Made by a program: the position numbers and the translations under genes | Notes under the pieces: generated by a model | The model's input: the letters and a program-made list of their open reading frames with translations, nothing else | Told to the model about the DNA's origin: nothing | Database searches by the model: none | Part shown: positions 1 through 11,569 of the stretch, piece after piece | Layout: every line of letters begins with the position of its first letter | Position numbering within the stretch: position 1 is the stretch's first letter | Source of the DNA: Melanocharis versteri | Lineage: Eukaryota; Chordata; Aves; Passeriformes; Melanocharitidae | Assembly (NCBI GenBank): GCA_013397845.1 | Contig: VZTG01005429.1 | Location: forward strand, 765,251-829,250 | Direction: 5' to 3' | Length of the DNA: 64,000 nucleotides

Positions 1-23
1 TCCAAGGAGAAATTCTCCTTGGA
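1..23. repeat. Perfect 11-bp palindrome
   Basis: TCCAAGGAGAA and its exact reverse complement, separated by one A. Could form a small cruciform. No associated gene is seen. Confidence 0.8.
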
Positions 24-1690
24 CCACTCACTAGGGCTTGAGCCCCACATCCAAAGCACTTAGGCTGAAGATCGAAGATCAGCTGCAGAAAACAGAAGCT
101 CCTTTTAAAATAATTTCACAGTTGAAAACAAGCTTCACTCTCCCACGTAATTTTGAGTTCCAAGTGCCTTTCTGCACTCAGGTCCATGCAGACCTCTTTG
201 GATGGATGAATGCCTTGAAGGTTATGGGTAAGACCTCAAACCTGGAAGTGGTTATTCTCAAAGCTGATGAAGGCAAATTCCTTAAGGTCTCCATGATGAG
301 TTGATAAGAAATAATGGAGAATTGTTTCATTTGAACACAAAGAACAATTCAGCCATAGCATGACTCGTGATAGAGACATTGTGAAAGTTATCAGATGAAA
401 GTCTGCATGCTAAATCTTTTTAATATTGAAGAGAAATGTAACAATTTACTGTCCATGATGAAACCTGGGCTTCCTGGAAGGGTACTCTGCCTTGCTGCTT
501 CTTCGTGTTCCCCAAGTCTGCCTCTGCCTTCCAAATGACTGCCATGAATCACAGCCTAATAGCAATGTTTTAAAGAGTTACTTCTTTCCTAGGAAGTCAG
601 ATCAATCCCCCTTAGAAGTGAACTCTGTGAATGTGCCAAATATTTAGAGAATAAATCTCAAACCCAGGAGTGATCTGCTTTCTCTACCTGCAGATCCTGG
701 GTGTGATGCAGATACCAGCACTCCCAGCATCTTCTGCAGGCTCATGGTGTGAGCTCATGAGGGGAATTAAGAAAAATTATATACAGGATCAAAAATATAT
801 TCAGAAAACCCCACCAACAGCTAATTCTGGCCAGCTAAAAAATCAGTATATCATTTGAACTAATCACCTAGACCTTTCCTATTGGAAGTTTGCTTTCTCA
901 CAGGGCCCCTTTGAGCCACCCCCTCCATCTGAAATGTACCACCACTGACTGAAGAGCTGGTTTCAAACCTCTTTAAGAGTCTGTGCCCTGCAGCAAGTTT
1001 GGCAGTCAGCACTTTAAAAAATAAACTCAGCTCCAGAATGATGATTTGCATAGTGCATGGTGACTAAAATTAGCCTGCCTCAACTCCACCGCGGGAGGAA
1101 GTCTGAGCTGCCACTGCAGTTTCAGTTTTCTTGGCTTTCAGAGAAATTCGTGGCATCCGAGGAACACAGACACGTCTTCTGTGCAGCCCTGCTCCTCTTG
1201 CCTGCCTCTGCTCTCCCAAGCTGCATCTCAGAGCTGTCCTACAGCACCAGCAAAAGCCTCATCCTTCCTCACGTGGGAAACCAGAATGTGCTGAAACCTG
1301 TGGAAGCCTTCTTTTCAGTAGGAAAATAAACGAGAGGTGAATTAGTAAGGAGAGAAAGCACTGCAGGTCACAAATGGTCTGACCTGGGTGTAGGAAGGGT
1401 AGAACCTCCTTGAAAGTTAGTTGCCACATGAGACAGAGGTTTCTGTCTCGGAAAGCAGAGGTGTGCTGGAAGGTGCTCTGCAGGAGACACATGCCCTGTA
1501 AAGCTGGGTTAGAACTGGTGTTTTAACCTTCATTAGCTGCTGGGTGAAGGTGAGATCCCTAGCTTGATTCTCAGCCACTGCCCCACAACACCATTGTGCA
1601 AGAGCTTGTGTTGCTCTGTCTTAACTGAATATTGTGATTTGGCTAGCCAGAGAGCTCTCATACTCCCTCCATCTCATTTAATTCTGCAGG
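24..1690. other. Intergenic, no supported feature
   Basis: Mixed-composition sequence. Short open frames (longest under 100 codons) lack ATG starts or any familiar protein. The frame at 38-304 begins at TTG and resembles nothing I recognise. Confidence 0.6.
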
Positions 1691-1780
1691 TGAACTGATG
1701 TCCATAGGAGGTCATCTAGCCCACCATGGATGTCCCTGTTGAACTTAAATTACTCAAAAAGTCAGTCATCAGCTAAGTAC
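1690..1780. repeat. Possible old CR1 remnant
   Basis: The stretch around GGAGGTCATCTAGCCCACC followed by ATGGATGTCCCTG resembles interior 3' CR1 sequence in the minus orientation, but it is diverged and lacks the terminal repeat. Confidence 0.25.
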
Positions 1781-1794
1781 TAAGCTGTTGGGGC

Positions 1795-1836
1795 TTTTTT
1801 TGTGTTTTGTTTGTTTTGTTTTGTTTTGTTTTGATT
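1795..1836 (+). repeat. (GTTTT)n simple repeat
   Basis: T-run followed by about five GTTTT units, ending in GATTTC. Confidence 0.85.
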
Positions 1837-1839
1837 TCA

Positions 1840-4800
1840 CCTTGAGATGTGGCTATAGCTTCTCTCCCCAAGATGCATAAATAATTCGTGCAGTTATGAA
1901 GTGGGACCACTCAGGACCTGTGTGCAGAGTGCTGCTGGCTCAGATCCCCCTGTCACCTGCTGAACAAACCCAGCTCAGCTCCCATCCTCCATCCATTCTC
2001 CACTGGGGTCAGCCCATGGGCCCTCAGGGTTTTAATTCCTCTATCCCTGCAAGGTCCCAGATACCTTTGAATCCGAGATCACAGCTAACAGAGGCTTGTA
2101 CCTTACTATTTGTAGTAAATTTGTACAAAATAAACTTGCTGGAGTGACAATCCAGTTAAATACTTATTTTTATATTTTATATGAACGCAAGCCAGCAACT
2201 AATTTAATTTTCTGCTATGTTGTAGAATTGAAAGGTAATTATTCACCCTTAAAAATACATTTAAAATTATTTAGTAACTACTCTGACTGCAGCATATATC
2301 TTATGGAGGGGGCCCAGAGTAAAAGCTCAGTGATGTGCAGAGTCCTGGCTGGATGCAATTAGGAAGACAGCAGCCCCATGACACAAAATCCGATGATAGC
2401 TTGAACTTCTGACCTATAGGAAAAATCTGATCATCACCACCCAGCTTCTTCTTCATTTCAGCTCTTTTCAGGAAAACAAAATCCTTCATTCAGCATTCAA
2501 TTTTCTCCACCCTTCACCACTGGAATTTTTCTATGAGCTGAATTAAATATGCCAGCCTTTGAAGGTAAATGTCCTAAGTGGCTCAGTGATACCCATGGTG
2601 TTTTTCTGTTTCTTTAGCTATTGTCATTAAGCCCCATTCTGTTCTGATGAGGCCCCACAGGAAAATGAGGTGCTGCTGTGTCCAGCTTCACTGTGGGTTA
2701 AGCAGAATAAAATACTGACTGTAGTACTACTGGATTATTTTTGGTCTGAACTGGAGGCAATTACTGGGTTTTTCCTACTTTAGCCACATTCTCTGCTCTG
2801 AAGTTACTAAATATTAACCCTGAAGTCCTTATTCAGGATTCCCAACACCCAAGGCAAAGTTTGAGCCAGGCACAGACTGCACAGAGGTTGATGACCACAC
2901 AGAGGTGGTGAGCTGGGGTGGAAGCACCCAATAACCTGCGGTGTGTCACCACCGCAGGGCTGACACATCTGCAGTGTGGTGTGGAGATAATCGGGCCTTA
3001 AAGGACATGGCACCATTGTTGGATGGAGGCCAGCTCTGCTTATCTGGGCTCCTGTTCAGCCTCAGGCACGTTGCTCTTTGCTCATCCACGGCTGAGCTCC
3101 CTGGGACCCGGGCGTGCGTAAGAGGACAAGGGCTCTCCCCACCCCTGCTCTGATAAGCTAAAAACAGATTGAAGGTCTAAGTCAACTACACTTGAGCATG
3201 TGATAAAATTCTTTGCTAAACTGGGGCCTAAGTCAGCGTGCTCTTAGGGTGGAACTCAAATAGCTGCTCTTGGAGGAGAAAGAACAGGCACACGAATGGA
3301 GCCAAAGGTTCTCCTGGGGTGCTGAGCTGGGGTGAGCAGCAAGAGCCCAGGCAGGTGGGGAAACGGCCTGATGCAAGAGGAGGAAGGATTGTGTGGCTGG
3401 CTCTGTGGCTATGGCTTGGGAGGAGGAATTTCCTCATGGGAATATTGCCAGGAAGGTGAGGAAATTGCTTGCTTTTCCAAGCTGAAGAAAGTAATGAAGA
3501 AGGGGTGAGAAGGAAGGTTCTGTGCTGCGGGCAGTGCCACTGAGACACAGCAGGAGTGGGGATTTGGGCTGAGGGGTCCAAGATAGCACACTGGCTTCAG
3601 ACCTTGAAAGCTCTGAAAGGGTAAAGTTATAAAGCTCATCTCACGTGAATATCTGTGGTAACCATTCAGGAGGTCTAGGGCAATAGCTTGTGTAGTCGAG
3701 GATAAAAATAACCCAGGTCTAAGATACCAGCCCCAGATTTCATCCAAAGTCCTGGAGAGCAAGTGTTAGCTGAGTCCCTGGAGCTCCTCATTACACCAAG
3801 ATGCTGCTGCTGGACTGCCTGTTCTCTCTGTTTGCACTTCCTTTGGGGCTCTTGGACCTCACAGTTCCTTGTTCTGAAACATACTGAAACTTCTTCATCA
3901 TGAAATAGGGGAGAACTGTCCTTCTGAAAGAATTTGTGGAAAAGGCATGGAAGGGCTAGAAAGAAATGGTTCAGGCTTTTGTCTCTTTTGGAAAATTGCA
4001 ATCTGGGTGGAGGGGACCATAATTTCCCAGGAAAACACTTCAATATATCAGGAGTTACACTCTGAAATTGTTAGTGCTGTGTGTGCAAGAACCCAGCTTC
4101 CCCACTCACAAAGACACTTCAGCTACAGCCGAAAAATCTGTGAAAGACAGAACCACCCAACCTCCCAAAAATGCATTCCCCTCTAAGGGAGGTTTTGGGC
4201 ACTGTGCTGGCTCACAAGAGGCTCGGAGCTGTGCAGAAAAGCTGTTTCTGGAGATATTCCTACTACACAGAGGGAAAGATTTCATGCCTGAAGGATCTCC
4301 TTGACTACATCTCCATTTCGTAGGCACCATCTACAACTGGTTAGAGCCTAAAAATGGCAATTTCTTCTGCTCAGAAGAGACAAAGCCCTCTTTTCTCTTC
4401 TTATACCAGAAAAAAAATTGTTTTGAACTGGCTCTTCTGGATTAATAGCACTTAGAAGTAAGTGCAGTGCTCATGATGAATCTCATGTAGGGATTTGTAG
4501 TCACTTTCCATGCCACAGATCACAAATTAATTAAGAAAATCTTGTCTCTTGGAAACTCTTCTATTCACAGTCGCATCAAGTCACTGTAGCAGTAACTTGC
4601 ATGGAAAAATAACATTAGGGGTATTTTTATTTTTAGCTGTCTTAATGAAATATAGCAGATGGAAATAAAGAGAAGCCCGTCCTATGTGACTAGCCATCTG
4701 TCTGGGGATCAGCAACAAGTGTTTCATGGATCACAGCTAGAAAAGTAGTGGGTAATTAACGTCAGTCTTCAAGCTACCTTACAATTCTTCACACTCATTA

Positions 4801-5930
4801 TTCTACTTTCTAGAGTGGCTTTCAAATGCCACTCAGAGCTTACCCAGCTGTGAGAGACGTGCTCGTAGCACCACCCCTGGCTTTAGAGCACTAAATCTTG
4901 GGCTGAACACCAGCAGTTCCCTCCCATCCCACCCTCCCTCTCACAGAAAGCTGTCAGTGATCACATAGAATCCACTCTCCCAACTACCAAGATCCCAAGG
5001 ACTATTCCAGTCAATCTAAATTTGCCTTTAAGATGTTCCTATTCTACCCTCGATTCTCCAGCACAGCAAGCACTGGGATTTGCAGTAGGCATGCCATGGA
5101 AACCAGGTTACCAACCTGAACACGGGGTAAAGAGCTACTATCCAAAGTTCGTTTTTTGTGTTGGGTTTATTTCTGGCATGTGGCTTTTCCAAGTCTGTTG
5201 AGTAGCTGCTCTGGAATCTCGCTCTCCAAACCCCCTCCAATGACCTCTATGCACTGTTCTGCTGGAGGAAGCCTGCCTTGTTTAATGACATCCTAAACAG
5301 ACACACAATCCTGAGCACTGCTAAAGGTCAGGCTGCCTGAGCTTTTGGAGAGGAGATACTTGCTCAGTGTTGTCATCGTTCCACCCTCTCGGTGCCCACA
5401 CATGCTGCATTACAGCTCCGGGTTGTTCTCCCCTTTCTTTTTGGGAAAATCAATGCCTTCTCACAAGAAAGGTTTTATATTTCACCATCACAGAGTAGTG
5501 CTTACTCTTATTTGGTAACAGGATATTGTTATCAGGCTGTTTTAACTTTGTTTATTACCTCCATTCTTCCAGCTGCTACAATTCACTTGATACTGGTTTG
5601 GTTATTTTTATGCTTTGATTTAAGAACAGTGTGCTCCAAGGTTGCACTCAAAGAAATGCCCAAGGAGTGGAGACAAGGGAGTCGTCAAGTTATTTACTGG
5701 ACTGAGCTGAGCCCAGCACAATGCTTTAGGAAATAACCTCTCTTCCTGGAAATCCATGGATAACTGTTAAACTCGACTGTGTGGCATAAACATAATTAAT
5801 CTTCACAAAACCCTGGGCACGCAACATCTGAACGTGACATAGCAGGTGGAAATTGTGTTATTCTTCATACAGGGAAAGTGGCCCTACTGACAGAGATTAA
5901 ATCTAGAGAATCCCCTTTGTAGACCTACTC
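1840..5930. other. Intergenic, no supported feature
   Basis: No gene, RNA or clear transposon recognised on either strand. Open frames up to about 120 codons (for example near 3.2-4.0 kb, minus) overlap each other in different frames with no conserved domains. Confidence 0.55.
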
Positions 5931-5935
5931 AAGTT

Positions 5936-6290
5936 TTGGCTGTGTCTATTACTTTTATGGCCCTTTTTTCACCCCTTCTTTCAGGACCCAAGTGGATACC
6001 GGGGAAAAATGTGAAACCTCCCCTTGGACCACCAGCAACAGCTCCTGAGGAGACACAAGACGAGACTCCAGACTGTGATAAAGAAACCCCAGACAATGAA
6101 ACAAGTGCCGCCTGGAGGAGATTCCGACGCAAGACACCGTCCAGATGAACATCTAACCGTGCTACCTGCAGCAGTTCCTATAAGCTGAAACCCTAAAAAA
6201 CCCCTTTATATTTTATCCTCATGTGTTTTCCCTACCTGTGTGTTACCCTCCGTATGAATGTAAGGAAAAAAATAAAAAGAAGGGGAGGTA
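5936..6290 (+). mobile_element. Probable endogenous retrovirus remnant (end of integrase, then polypurine tract)
   Basis: A short open frame (5936-6148) contains GPKWIPGKNVKP followed by a Pro/Thr/Glu/Asp-rich tail and a basic end. This fits the C-terminal end of a retroviral integrase of the betaretrovirus-like ERV class common in birds. A CTTTCTTTCAG acceptor-like site precedes it. About 130 bp after the stop comes a purine-rich tract (about 6265-6289, ending AAGAAGGGGAGG), where a 3' LTR would start. The rest of gag, pol and env is absent, so this is a heavily deleted, non-functional fragment. Based on a short motif only. Confidence 0.42.
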
Positions 6291-6600
6291 TTTCCATTTG
6301 AGATCCACTTATCAAGGGTTACAGGAGGAAGGCAGGGCATACAGGAACAACCAGTGGGAATATGGAGGGGGCTGGATTACATCCTGTTAGGGGATACAAG
6401 GGGGCGTCTGGCTGCTGGCCGATCACACAGACCCAATCTCCATAGGGTCACAAGATTAATGGAGGAGGCATTTCTCACTGAGATAAGGGGGCATCTTGGC
6501 CTTTGGAGCCTGTCCACCAACGAGCTCTGTCTGTGTCTGGGCTCTTAGGTCCAGCAGCCTCAACAGCTGCTGGTTCAGGCGATGCAGCACCTTCTGAGCG
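6290..6600 (+). other. Possible 3' LTR of the ERV remnant
   Basis: Follows the polypurine tract. No clean TG...CA ends or AATAAA signal was found, so the LTR assignment rests on position alone. Confidence 0.2.
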
Positions 6601-8088
6601 AGTAAGAAATCACAGTTTGCTGACAAATGCCAAATATTTGCAAACGTGTTTCAGTCTGCACTTTCCAAGCTTGAAGGTAGGTTTACAAGTCATGGAAATG
6701 TTCCCTCCACTCTGCATTGATGCCTTCACCATCTCCACCCCGTCCTCCTTCCAGCCCACCTCAGGAGAGGTGAAGGAGTCAGGGCTGCGATTGGGATGTC
6801 AGTAGAGGGATGCTGTCAATCAGCCCTTCCCTTCCCACTTTCCTCTGAAAAAGGAGAAACCTCACCTGTGAGGAAATCATTGAAATGCCTCCCAGCTGAT
6901 CCCGCCCGGGCTCATCTCCTGCGGGGTGAATTAGCAGAGCAGCTGTGGGGGCTGGGTGCGTGCTGCCTCTCCAGGTGAGCATCCCCCCTCCGGAGCCTGT
7001 GGGATGCTGGGGTTCACCCTCGGTGCTCCTGGCGGGTGGGACACGTGGGTGGGGTGGTTTGCTTTGATAGAGTCGATCTGCCTAAAAGATGGGAATTGTG
7101 GAGCTTCCCCTCCCCATAAAGACGCCGTGAGGATGATCCAATTAGCACACAAAGGGTTGCTAGAGAGCTGCAAAGGGAGAGCTTGTGAGACTAAAATGCC
7201 ATTTGCTTTTTAATTAAAAAAGGATAAAGAGATGATCTTAAAAACAAACACAGACACAGTGTCGTGTGCCTTCTGCGCATCCTTTGCTGTGGCCTAGTTT
7301 CTTTTCAGTTGCCTGTGCACATCTGGGCGTGCACATCTGGAGGGGAGATGGAGCATCTTCTGCTTTTTTATTGCTTGGAAGCTGAATAGACTCCAGAGTG
7401 AGTGTGCAGAGGTGCTGCTGCCCAGAGAAGGGTGATCCCCACTTTCACTCCTTTGCTGCACTCTTGGCTGCACTCTGAGAACATGTACAGCCAGAAGATT
7501 GACTTCCCTGGTATTTTATACCCAAATTAAAGTAGTAAAGACATCAGGGTGGCTCCAGATATCTCCCCCACTTCTTCTTCTAAAGTTCTGAGCAGCCAGA
7601 ATGTTGCCCAGAGACCAAGACGAAGGGAATTTCTTCATGAGATTCACCTAAGCCGAATTCCCCAAGAGTGAATCCCAAAGTCATTTTGGAAAAGCTCTTT
7701 GCTCCTTGCTGCGGTTTCTCTTTCAACCCCAGGAACAAGGCTGAGCCTTCTGCAAGGCAGGCAGCTTCCTCTTGCCAAGAGGGCTCCAACGAGGAGGCCA
7801 AGCTCAGACCTGGCCACAAACCCTGTCCACGTGCTGGAGTTGCCACGCCAGGGCAAAAGCCTGAATCCGCTGGTTTGAGGCTGTCTGGGGGTCTGGGCAC
7901 ACACCTGGGGCCCTCTGGGGTGCACATCCCCAGTTTTCCTCCCAAGGACCACGAGAATCCTTTGCCAGGTCTTACTCCACCTTCTTTTTCCCACCCATTC
8001 TGGACTGTTGTCAGTACTTGTAGCAGCAGTCAGAGAACACAGAGCTCATTTCAAAATCCCCCTCTGCTCTTGTGGCTGAATTAACTTC
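6600..8088. other. Intergenic, no supported feature
   Basis: Moderately GC-rich. Open frames of 60-138 codons overlap in several frames at 7.6-8.1 kb without recognisable domains. Confidence 0.55.
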
Positions 8089-8151
8089 TGTTACGATCCA
8101 GTTTAAACACAGAAGAGCAGAGGAAACGAAGTCTCTGCGAATAGAGCGGAT
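8089..8151 (+). repeat. Left arm of inverted repeat flanking the gap
   Basis: 8095-8138 is the exact reverse complement of 8481-8524 (44 of 44). Similarity continues inward to 8151 against 8468-8480, with four differences in 13 bases, all transitions. Confidence 0.92.
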
Positions 8152-8248
8152 NNNNNNNNNNNNNNNNNNNNNNNNNNNNNNNNNNNNNNNNNNNNNNNNN
8201 NNNNNNNNNNNNNNNNNNNNNNNNNNNNNNNNNNNNNNNNNNNNNNNN
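8152..8248. other. Assembly gap (97 Ns)
   Basis: Run of N. It interrupts the loop of the inverted repeat directly beside a pyrimidine microsatellite. Confidence 1.
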
Positions 8249-8357
8249 CTTTCTTTCTCTCTTTCTTTCTTTCTCTTTCTTTCTCTTTCTTTCCCTTCCT
8301 TCCTTCCTTCCTTCCTTCCTTCCTTCCTTCCTTCCTTCCTTCCTTCTTTTCTCTTTC
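8249..8357 (+). repeat. Pyrimidine microsatellite (CTTT)n then (TTCC)n
   Basis: CTTT/CTCTTT units at 8249-8293 change to about thirteen TTCC units to about 8345. Pure pyrimidine on the plus strand, so a potential triplex former and a cause of the adjoining gap. Confidence 0.95.
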
Positions 8358-8467
8358 CTTCTCTTTGCCTCTTTTAAACAAAATGTATCAATTTTTTGGC
8401 ACCAACATCTAACCTCGTTTGGTTTTGATAACGTTTTTTGGGTATATTTCGAACCTTTCAGGGTTTG

Positions 8468-8530
8468 ATCCACTTTGTTTGCAGAGACTTCGTTTCCTCT
8501 GCTCTTCTGTGTTTAAACTGGATCACAACA
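8468..8530 (-). repeat. Right arm of inverted repeat flanking the gap
   Basis: Reverse complement of 8089-8151 (see that entry). Central 44 bp (8481-8524) perfect. Outside the arms no target-site duplication is evident. Confidence 0.92.
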
Positions 8531-9380
8531 ACCTCCCAGCAATATAGGAGCTGGTAACCAAGCCTGGTGTCTCCAGGGGCTCGATGACACACGATGTGAC
8601 CATCCTCCCTCTCCACACTGCCATCCCACACAGAGAAACCCCAGCCTTTACAGGACGTATTTAACCTGCAGCTCTAGCTCCCTGCAGGGATTTTTCAAAT
8701 GACACCACTGGGAATTGGTTGCTCAATTCCAACTGTGTTTCAGGGATTTGGCAAATAACTCACAGCCTTTTTTAAGGCTGTCTCCCAGAACAGCAATGGA
8801 GATGAATTTGCAGGTTGTCCACAGAGGCAAGCTGCTGAGGTTCATTATAGCATCAGTTAAATGTTTTTTATCTCATTCATTGTCTCATTCTAGTCACTCA
8901 TTTCCCCCGGAAACCCAAAGAGTTGGACACATGAGATGGCTGGACAAGGTTCTTCTTTCAACTGTCATTCTCTGTTTAGGAATAATACCTAGAAATATCT
9001 TTTCCTGCAGAGTCATAAGCCTCCAGCCAGGGCAAACAACTGCTTATTACAGGAGCTCAGATCCAAAGTTTACCACTATTCGTGGGGAGCTGGATCCAAG
9101 GTTTTGGTTTGGCTGATGGTAAAGAAAAGCGAGCAAAGCTGAGTAGACCCAGATCTGAGCCACTCCCAGTGTCCGTGGCCAGGGACTGGGCTGCTGTCAG
9201 CTTATCTTCACAGAAGCCCATGGCCTGAGCTGCAAAATCAGTTCTGGAGCACCACAACAGTTTGAGTAAAAACACATTGCTGTTACTCACAGTAAATAAA
9301 TAAATACATGAAGTAAGACCTGCTGTGGTGCAGAAAGCTGCACCTGAGTGGTGACGTTTGAACTGCATTTGAGCTGCACC
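8531..9380. other. Intergenic, no supported feature
   Basis: The plus-strand open frame at 8715-9116 (133 codons) shows no familiar domain and lies outside the CpG-rich block. Confidence 0.5.
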
Positions 9381-9389
9381 CTGGGGTTT

Positions 9390-9705
9390 GCACCCTGGCT
9401 TTGCCGAGGGGCTGTTCCCAGGGGAGGGGTCCAGCACCGCTCCGGCCCCTCGGAAAGCTGCGGGTGTCGCGGGCTGCGGCACAGCGCGGAGCTGCGGTCC
9501 CCGCTCCGGGAATGAACAGCGCGGCTGCCGGGATGCTGAGAGGAGGGAGGGCTGCGGCCGGCTCCAATCGAGCCATTCGATACGAGGAGTCCCAGCCGAG
9601 GCAGCGGCGAGCCCCGGCAGGATCGCTCCGGGCTTTAAAGGGCACGGAAAGGCGCTCGGGTGAAGGAGGAGACCCGGCGCCTCGGCGGGATGCTCCGCAG
9701 TGACA
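9390..9705. promoter_or_regulatory. CpG-rich island, possible promoter
   Basis: Dense CpG (for example GTCGCGGGCTGCGGCACAGC near 9467 and GGCGCCTCGGCGGGATG near 9676) in otherwise CpG-poor spacer. A promoter of an unseen transcript or a distal element are both possible. No coding exon could be tied to it. Confidence 0.4.
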
Positions 9706-9715
9706 GCACGACTGA

Positions 9716-9800
9716 GCCCTCCCTCCCAAACCAAACCCTCCTTCCCAAACCAAACCCTCCCTCCCAAACCAAACCCTCCCTCCCAAACCAAACCCTCCCC
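9716..9800 (+). repeat. 19-bp minisatellite, four copies
   Basis: Unit CCCTCCCTCCCAAACCAAA with one T variant; copies start 19 bp apart (CCCAAACC at 9725, 9744, 9763, 9782). The minus strand carries GGGAGGGAGGG in nearly every unit, so it can form G-quadruplexes. Confidence 0.95.
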
Positions 9801-11540
9801 GATCCCACGTCTCACTGCTCGACACAAACACAAACTGCCCTTTGCAGCTGAAGGAAAGGGGCAACCAGGTTTCTGTCTCTGTCGATCCCATCCTGACCAT
9901 TCCGGCGTTGGGAGTTCAAGCTCCCCGGGGTTTTTTGAAGCCTGAAGGCTGCTGGAGTGCAAGTGCTTCCCTGCCTCTACGTTTTAGTGATAACGTTTGA
10001 GGACTGTTTTCATTGCAGTAATGGTAAGAAACTACGAAAAAAAAAATAAAAGCCAACCCCCAGATTTTTACTCACAAATGGAAGGAGGCAGATATAGAAA
10101 AGTGACTGCAAGCCCTTGCACAGATAAAATTACAGAGCAGAAAACTCCAGCCTACTCTTCAGCACTGAAAGCCTCTTCTCCAGTGAAGTGTACCTCCTGA
10201 GCTGGGGTGTTTCCCAAATGAAAGCAAGTTTCAGAGCCGTGGTTTTGGATGCCATTGCAGTGAGCACATGCATGAATGCTCTTCTGAACCTCTGCCTCCC
10301 CAAGCACCCCTCAGCTAAATTCCTGGCAGCTGCTGGGGCTGACAGCACTGGGGATCCTTGTGGAACAGATCCTTCACAACCCTCTTGAAAATGAAAATAT
10401 AAGCAAGCCAGTTCCTGCTGGTGTTGGCTTTACCTGCCCTTGCCAAAATATCACCTTCAGTTTCCAAACTTGCTGCCCTCTTTCTTAGGACCGGGATGAT
10501 CACTAGGCTTATTGGGCTGGAGGATCAGGAAGTCCAGACTCTTATCCCTCTTCCTCAGTATTTGGGAATTTTACTCCATGGTCTGTTTTAGCCACACATT
10601 AAATAAAAGAGGTGGCACATGAAAAAGGGAATAAAAGCAGTGTCCTTATCCAAATTCCCCGTGCCTAGTGAGGCACCAGGCATGCCATGTACTCTGCTGT
10701 CTGTTTGGGGTTTGGCTGCTGGTTTTTTGGAGTTGGGGGATGCAGTGGGTGCCCTCGGTCACCCACCCCATCCCGGGTGACAGGCTTGTCCAGCAGTGCC
10801 TGCTGCCTGTCAGGACATGTGCATTTTGATCTTATTCATGGCTCAAAAATAGCCAACCTGCTTTATTTTCACATCCGCTTCAGCAGTGTGGGGTCAGGTG
10901 GGCTTCAGTTCTGTCTCAAAGAGCTGGAGACCAGCCCAGCTCTGAAAGGTTTTAGGGAAAAAAGGGTTATGGGGTAACACAGCTCAGGCAAGACCCATCA
11001 CGAACATAACCCCTTCCTCCTAATCTTTTCCAGGCCATGAACCCAAGTTGAAGCTGTGTTTCCAGCCTAGAGGAGCAACATGGAGTCAGTGCTCTCTGCA
11101 GCAGAGCTCCAGATCATCTTACCCACCTGTTTGAGCCTGGTTTTCTTACAGAGATTACATGTTCAGGGGCACAGGGACATTGTTCCTGGCAATCCTCAGA
11201 GTTCCTTGCCCAGAGGGCCTGATGAACCTCCTCAAACTGACTGAATATACTCAGAGACCTCACTACTGTCACCCAAATTAGTGAGGGGGGAAGGCAGTGT
11301 GCGTGTTAAATAATACTTAGCAGTACAAAGGATTAATTGCCCTGTTAATTAATTGCCGTGTTCATGTAAGGGAAAGAAAAAAGGAAAAGTGGAGAAAAAG
11401 GAGCTTTCTAAAAGCTTAAATTTGGGGCCCATCACTTTGCTGAGCAGCTGGGCCTCCCACACTGTCTGGTTTGAAGTGAATCTCTCACACAGGGACTCTG
11501 TGTGCTCAGAGCCCCCACTATCCACAGACAGATACAGATA
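9801..11540. other. Intergenic, no supported feature
   Basis: No recognisable gene or repeat. Contains a poly-A run at about 10036-10048. Confidence 0.55.
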
Positions 11541-11543
11541 CAT

Positions 11544-11569
11544 GTGTGTGTGAGAGAGCTCACACACAC
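11544..11569 (+). repeat. Perfect 11-bp stem, 4-nt loop hairpin
   Basis: GTGTGTGTGAG, loop AGAG, CTCACACACAC. A TG/CA dinucleotide-derived inverted repeat; also potential Z-DNA. Confidence 0.85.

Noticed and set aside
38..304. 88-codon plus-strand frame at the window start
   Set aside because: TTG start and no protein family recognised; cannot be tied to any transcript.
9057..9962. 301-codon minus-strand open frame
   Set aside because: Starts at TTG, runs through the CpG island and the 19-bp minisatellite (giving repetitive Gly-rich residues), and has no recognisable domain.
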